Below, in pieces: positions 5,344-8,930 of a stretch of DNA of 8,930 nucleotides (positions within the stretch are counted from its first letter, which is position 1; each line of letters opens with the position of its first letter). A program made the position numbers and the translations under genes. The DNA is from JBOGJI01 sp050747865 (GTDB taxonomy: Bacteria > Acidobacteriota > Thermoanaerobaculia > Multivoradales > JAHEKO01): positions 1-8,930 of the forward strand of contig JBOGJI010000222.1 of NCBI GenBank assembly GCA_050747865.1, read 5' to 3'. The notes beneath the pieces are model-generated. The model saw only the letters and a program-made list of their open reading frames with translations. It had not been told where the DNA came from and made no database searches.

Positions 5344-7764
5344 ATGAGCCGACCCCGTCGGAACCTTCGCGAGCCCGCCGTGTGGGCCGTCCTCGGCCTG
5401 CTCGGAGCCCTTGGCTTCGCCTGGGCTGCTCCCCGCGTCTACCCGCTGCTGCCCGCATGGAGCACGACGCGGAGCGAGGCCCGGGACATCGCGATGGAGC
5501 TCCTCCGAGACCTGGGCGATCCGGTCGACAGGCCGTACGTCGTGGTCACCACGGTTGCCCAACAGGATCTCGAGTACTTGCTGCAACGCGCCGCCCACGG
5601 CGAAGGTTGGGCACGCGTGCGCGGTCACCCGTTGCGCAGCTACCTGGTGCGTTGGCGGGTGCACGTTTACGCGCCGGCCACGCCACGAGACGAATGGGCG
5701 TATCGAGCCGACGTGGGCCGCGATGGCTCGGTGCTCGCGCTCGAGCGCCGCTTTCCGGAAGAGATGGCGGGGGAGGCAATCGGCGCCGGCGAGGCGCGGC
5801 GGCGCGCCGGCCAGAGCCTGGAGCGATACGGGTTCGACCTCACCGCTTTCGCGGATCCCGAGCTGCGCACACGCCAGCTCGCGGCGCGTACGGATACGGT
5901 CGTGCGATTTCCATGGCGGGATCAGCCCTTGGGGGACGAGGTCCGCTTCGGCATCGAGGTGCGCTTTGCCGGCGCGGAGCTCGCCGGGTTCTCGCAGTTC
6001 ACCGACGACCCCGACCGCTCGCAGCGGCTCGCCGCGCTGCAGCCGCTGGCGCTGCTCGGCATCCTGCCTTTGCTGAGCTTGTTCGTCCTTCTGCCCCTGC
6101 TCGCGATCCCCTTCTTGAAGCGCTACCACGCCGGCGAGGTTGGGGTGCGCCGCGGCTTGCAGCTCGCCGGGCTGACGCTCATTGCGATAGCCGGCACGTA
6201 CTTGCTGGCGAGCCGGGTGATCTCGCAGGACTGGGGTCTCGGCGTGCTCACGCGTCAGCAGACCACCTGGGTGCTCGGCCTTTTGCAGATCGTGTTCCAT
6301 GCGCTGCCGCTGGCGCTCGCCGTCTTCTGCGCCTGGTCGGTGGGAGAGTCGTGGACCCGCGAGCGCTGGGGCGGGAAGCTCGCCGCTTTCGATGCGCTGG
6401 TCAAGGGGGAGCTCGCCAACGCCACGGTCGCGCGGGCGGCCTGGCGCGGCACCGCGGCCGGCAGTCTCATGGCGGGAGGGGTGGCCGTCGCGCTCGTGAT
6501 CCTGTCGCGCTTCGGCGCCGCGCCGCTGTCAGCCTTCGGTCAGGGATCCCTGTGGGACCTGGCGCATCTCGGAGGGCTCGCCGTGCTCGCGTACTACGGC
6601 GTCCACGTGCTGTACATGGAGCTGGTGGCCCGTCTCGTCCTGGTGCCCTTGGCTGTGCGCCGTCTCGGCTACTGGGCGGGAGGGATCGCGGCCGCGGTCG
6701 TCGGGTCGCTGATCCTGTGGAGCGTCCCGATGGCGATCCTGCCCGTCCACTGGCTGTTGCTCGTCTCGCTCGTCTACGCCGCCGCGGCGGTGGCCCTTTT
6801 CCTCGTCTGGGATCTGCTGACCGTGATGGTCATGGGTCTGGTGTGCACGATCCTGTTCGACTCGCTGCCCGTCCTCCTGGCGGCGGCGCCGGCGATCCAG
6901 ATCCAGGGATGGATTGCGGTGCTCGGCGCTCTGCTGCCGATGCTGCTGACCGTCCGGAACCTCGGGTCAGCGCAGGAGTTCCGGTATCGGTACGACGACA
7001 TCCCGCCCCATGTGCGGCGGATCGCCGAGCGCGAGCGCCAGAAAGTCGAGCTGGAGACCGCCCGTTCGATCCAGAGCTCGATCCTCCCCGAGCTGCCGCC
7101 GCAGCTCAACGGCGTACCGATCGCCCACGCCTACCTGCCGGCCACTGAGGTAGGCGGCGACTTCTACGACGCGCTGGCGCTCGACGACGGGCGGCTGGCG
7201 CTGGCCGTGGGGGACGTGGCGGGCCACGGCGCCTCCAGCGGCCTCATCATGGCGATGGCGAAGTCCGCCCTGGCGGTGCAGACGACGGTGAATCCTGACG
7301 TCGAGGCGGTCTTCACGACGCTCAATCGCACCGTCCACCAGAGCGCCCGCCGGCGCTTGCTGACGACCCTCTGCTACGCGGTGCTCGATCCGGCGGAGCG
7401 TCAGCTGCTGTACGCCAGCGCCGGGCACCTCTTCCCCTATCGGGTGACGGCGGGCGGCAGGGTCCTCGCGCTCGAGTCCATCGCCTATCCGCTCGGCGTC
7501 CGCCCGCAGCTCGAGGTGCGGACGCGCAACGAGCGGCTCGAGGCCGGAGACCTGATCGTGCTGTTCAGCGACGGCGTGGTGGAGGCTCGCCGGCCCGGCA
7601 GCGACGAGCCATTCGGCTTCGCCCGCCTCGAGGAGGCGCTGCGCGGCCAGGCCGGCGCCGATCCCGAGCAAGCGCGCCACGCCGTGCTCGAGGCGGTCGA
7701 GAGCTTCCGTGGCGAGGGTCCGCGCGAGGACGACCTGACGCTGCTGGTCGTCAAGATCCCCTAG
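5344..7764 (+). CDS. Membrane-anchored SpoIIE/RsbU-type PP2C phosphatase with degenerate CPBP-like membrane domain
   Basis: An 806-residue signalling protein. Residues 12-29 form a signal anchor. Residues 40-228 are a predicted extracytoplasmic region with two PepSY-like helix-strand units (helices SEARDIAMELLRDLG, 44-58, and GEARRRAGQSLERYGFDLTAF, 149-169). Residues 233-536 hold about eight or nine hydrophobic segments. An amphipathic linker (555-580) leads to the SpoIIE/PP2C domain (about 585-806), which has metal aspartates D606 (EVGGDFYD), D624 (VGDVAGHG), D743 (FSDGVVEA) and D796/D797 (REDDLTLLV), plus AGH (693-695). The catalytic domain looks intact and would dephosphorylate a phosphoserine protein, typically an anti-sigma antagonist of the RsbV/SpoIIAA type. 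The membrane part resembles CPBP (Abi/Rce1) proteases, but the EExxxR site reads M425-E-L-V-A-R430 and the expected histidines appear replaced (M463, T502), suggesting a non-proteolytic sensor. No RsbW, RsbV or sigma gene is nearby. The phosphatase call is firm; the CPBP relation is by eye. Confidence 0.9.
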   Translation: MSRPRRNLREPAVWAVLGLLGALGFAWAAPRVYPLLPAWSTTRSEARDIAMELLRDLGDPVDRPYVVVTTVAQQDLEYLLQRAAHGEGWARVRGHPLRSYLVRWRVHVYAPATPRDEWAYRADVGRDGSVLALERRFPEEMAGEAIGAGEARRRAGQSLERYGFDLTAFADPELRTRQLAARTDTVVRFPWRDQPLGDEVRFGIEVRFAGAELAGFSQFTDDPDRSQRLAALQPLALLGILPLLSLFVLLPLLAIPFLKRYHAGEVGVRRGLQLAGLTLIAIAGTYLLASRVISQDWGLGVLTRQQTTWVLGLLQIVFHALPLALAVFCAWSVGESWTRERWGGKLAAFDALVKGELANATVARAAWRGTAAGSLMAGGVAVALVILSRFGAAPLSAFGQGSLWDLAHLGGLAVLAYYGVHVLYMELVARLVLVPLAVRRLGYWAGGIAAAVVGSLILWSVPMAILPVHWLLLVSLVYAAAAVALFLVWDLLTVMVMGLVCTILFDSLPVLLAAAPAIQIQGWIAVLGALLPMLLTVRNLGSAQEFRYRYDDIPPHVRRIAERERQKVELETARSIQSSILPELPPQLNGVPIAHAYLPATEVGGDFYDALALDDGRLALAVGDVAGHGASSGLIMAMAKSALAVQTTVNPDVEAVFTTLNRTVHQSARRRLLTTLCYAVLDPAERQLLYASAGHLFPYRVTAGGRVLALESIAYPLGVRPQLEVRTRNERLEAGDLIVLFSDGVVEARRPGSDEPFGFARLEEALRGQAGADPEQARHAVLEAVESFRGEGPREDDLTLLVVKIP

Positions 7765-7766
7765 GC

Positions 7767-8774
7767 TCAGAGCGGCTCGATCTCGAGCTCGACGGCAATC
7801 CGCATGCCAGCGTCGCGGATGGCCCGGGCCGCCGCGCTTTCGGGAAACAGTGCGGGGTTCGTGCGGTTCAGGTGCACGAAGCGGATCTTGCGCCGCTCCC
7901 GCGCAGGCAGACGGGCGAAGCGTTCCAGGCTTTCCTCGATGAAGGGGTGGGGGATCTCCGCCATGGTGCGCCCGGGCACCTCGCCGTTGGCGAAGAACGT
8001 GCCGTCGAGGTAGGCGACGTCGACGCGTGCGATCCACGACTCGATTCGCTCGCCGGTCTCGTCCCACCGTTCCCACTTGTCGATGTCGGGCAGGAAGAGC
8101 AGCGCCCGCTGGGGACCCTCGACGAGGAGCCCCACGGTCTCCGTGTACTCGTCTCGATGCGGCACCGGGAACGGCGTGACGCGTAGGCCGGGGGCAAGCA
8201 CCACGGCTTCGCCCGCCGCGAGCGGACGGAGCTCGATCGCCTCGAGCCGCACCAGCAGCTCCCAGGGCGCGTTCTCGCGCAGCAACCGATCCATGCGCGG
8301 CATCGCGTAGACCGGCACGCCGCGTGCCCCCATCGCCTCGCGGCCGAGATGGAGCAGCCCCGTGTAGTGACCCACGTGGCCGTGTGTCAAGAAGATGCCG
8401 TCGAGGCCCGGTGTGCCCGCCACGGGAGCCAGACGATCCAGGCGGTAGAGCTGATCCTTGAAGTCGGGCGTCGCCTCGATCAAGAAGCGCCGACCGCTCG
8501 CCGGGTCGACGATCCCCAGGCTCGCCGCCATGCGGCGCAGCGTCGAGTCCTCCCAGGCCGGGCTCTCCTTCATCCCCGCCTGCGGATACCCCGCGTCCTG
8601 CGCGATCCCCAGAACCACCGCGTATGGCCGATCGCGAGGCGGCTCCGCGGGCAGCGGGCTGCGCGAACCGGGTCCAGCACACGCCGTCGCACCGGAAAGG
8701 AGCAGCGCGGCCCACGCGGCCCGGACCGCGAGGGCTGCTGAGAAGGGACGATTCCAGCGCTTCGCGTTGGCCAC
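7767..8774 (-). CDS. PqqB-like metallo-beta-lactamase-fold hydrolase, putative lipoprotein
   Basis: A 335-residue MBL-fold protein with a putative export signal. From the GTG at 8774 the N-terminus has a basic n-region (KRWNR), a hydrophobic stretch and the lipobox-like ATAC with C32; the lipobox is imperfect (Ala at -3), so plain Sec secretion is possible. The mature part starts near PYAVVLGIAQDAGYPQ (50-65), a PqqB-like opening. The metal motif is H131-G-H133-V-G-H136 (LTHGHVGHYTGL): the usual Asp of HxHxDH is Gly. Other likely ligands are H206 (VPHRDEY), D230 and D232 (LPDIDKW), D257 (LDGTFF), H276 (EIPHPF) and H301 (VHLNRTNP). This pattern belongs to a PqqB-related group of unknown substrate found without other pqq genes, as here. 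Upstream in-frame starts at 8855 and 8894 would put about 27 to 40 extra residues before the signal and are less likely. It converges on the phosphatase gene with a 2-bp gap and no terminator. Family call good, function unknown. Confidence 0.85.
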   Translation of the reverse strand: MANAKRWNRPFSAALAVRAAWAALLLSGATACAGPGSRSPLPAEPPRDRPYAVVLGIAQDAGYPQAGMKESPAWEDSTLRRMAASLGIVDPASGRRFLIEATPDFKDQLYRLDRLAPVAGTPGLDGIFLTHGHVGHYTGLLHLGREAMGARGVPVYAMPRMDRLLRENAPWELLVRLEAIELRPLAAGEAVVLAPGLRVTPFPVPHRDEYTETVGLLVEGPQRALLFLPDIDKWERWDETGERIESWIARVDVAYLDGTFFANGEVPGRTMAEIPHPFIEESLERFARLPARERRKIRFVHLNRTNPALFPESAAARAIRDAGMRIAVELEIEPL

Positions 8775-8930
8775 TGTACGACCCGGCGTCTCTCGCCTGG
8801 CGCCTAGCTTCCCACAGCCGCAGATGCCTGAGACAATCTGGCGAGGCCACGGCATCGAGCCGGATGACCATGAGGATTGTGTCCGAAGGCTCACGCGACA
8901 GAGCTCAACCTACGGCCCAGGGGGGCGCGC
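8775..8930. other. Right-edge region with no supported gene
   Basis: The 156 bases upstream of the MBL gene should hold its promoter. I see no clear -10/-35 pair and no strong ribosome site for the GTG start (only GAGAG about 17 bases upstream). Two short plus-strand frames (from 8824 and 8862) stay open to the edge but lack ribosome sites and recognisable products. Confidence 0.3.

Noticed and set aside
7783..7792. Perfect 10-bp palindrome TCGAGCTCGA at the end of the MBL gene
   Set aside because: It is explained by Glu/Leu-type codons in the MBL C-terminus, and there is no gap or stem length to make it a terminator.
6967..8871. 634-codon minus-strand open frame spanning the phosphatase 3' end and the MBL gene
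   Set aside because: It lies in another frame over two real genes with full motif sets and shows no recognisable domain.
8824..8930. Plus-strand frame from ATG 8824 (and another from 8862) open to the right edge
   Set aside because: No ribosome site, no recognisable residues, and it overlaps the region needed for the MBL promoter; too short to judge.
1..8930. CRISPR array, defence island, phage or transposon remnants
   Set aside because: No direct repeats with spacers, terminal inverted repeats, integrase or transposase motifs were seen; all long genes are metabolic, envelope or signalling.

Overview
This is a compact, high-GC (by eye) bacterial chromosome segment of housekeeping-type genes. 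I see no tRNA, rRNA, insertion sequence, phage gene or CRISPR array. Several features suggest a Gram-negative-type, menaquinone-using bacterium of the Acidobacteriota/Myxococcota kind: a futalosine-pathway menaquinone gene (mqnD), an LpxL-like acyltransferase paired with an aryl-polyene-type dehydratase, a putative secreted PqqB-like metallo-hydrolase, and a multi-spanning SpoIIE/PP2C phosphatase. That placement is an inference from gene content only.

Layout. On the minus strand at the left is a two-gene unit: a hotdog ApeP/FabZ-like dehydratase (1075-1527), then a lysophospholipid acyltransferase (129-1091) overlapping it by 17 bp. Another minus-strand reading frame may start just before the left edge. 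mqnD (1550-2398, +) diverges from this unit across only 22 bp and converges on cytidine deaminase (cdd, 2438-2842, -). cdd diverges from NADP-type isocitrate dehydrogenase (icd, 2937-4184, +), which converges on type-2 malate dehydrogenase (mdh, 4238-5242, -) across a strong 14-bp hairpin. mdh diverges from an 806-residue membrane-anchored SpoIIE-type phosphatase (5344-7764, +), which converges with 2 bp to spare on a PqqB-like metallo-beta-lactamase-fold protein (7767-8774, -).

How the genes fit together. icd and mdh supply two TCA-cycle steps from opposite strands. mqnD feeds the menaquinone pool that would take up their electrons. cdd is pyrimidine salvage. The dehydratase-acyltransferase pair looks like the edge of a fatty-acid-like or aryl-polyene-type pathway that continues to the left. 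The phosphatase is a membrane signalling protein with no recognisable partner-switch genes beside it.

Most interesting points: (1) the phosphatase's membrane region resembles a CPBP (Abi/Rce1) intramembrane protease whose catalytic positions appear to be lost, fused to an intact PP2C domain, which suggests a pseudoprotease-type sensor; (2) a recurring TGnTAnnnT promoter-like element lies exactly 9 nt before the ATG of both mqnD and cdd, neither of which has a Shine-Dalgarno, suggesting leaderless transcripts; (3) an inverted-repeat divergent control region sits between cdd and icd.
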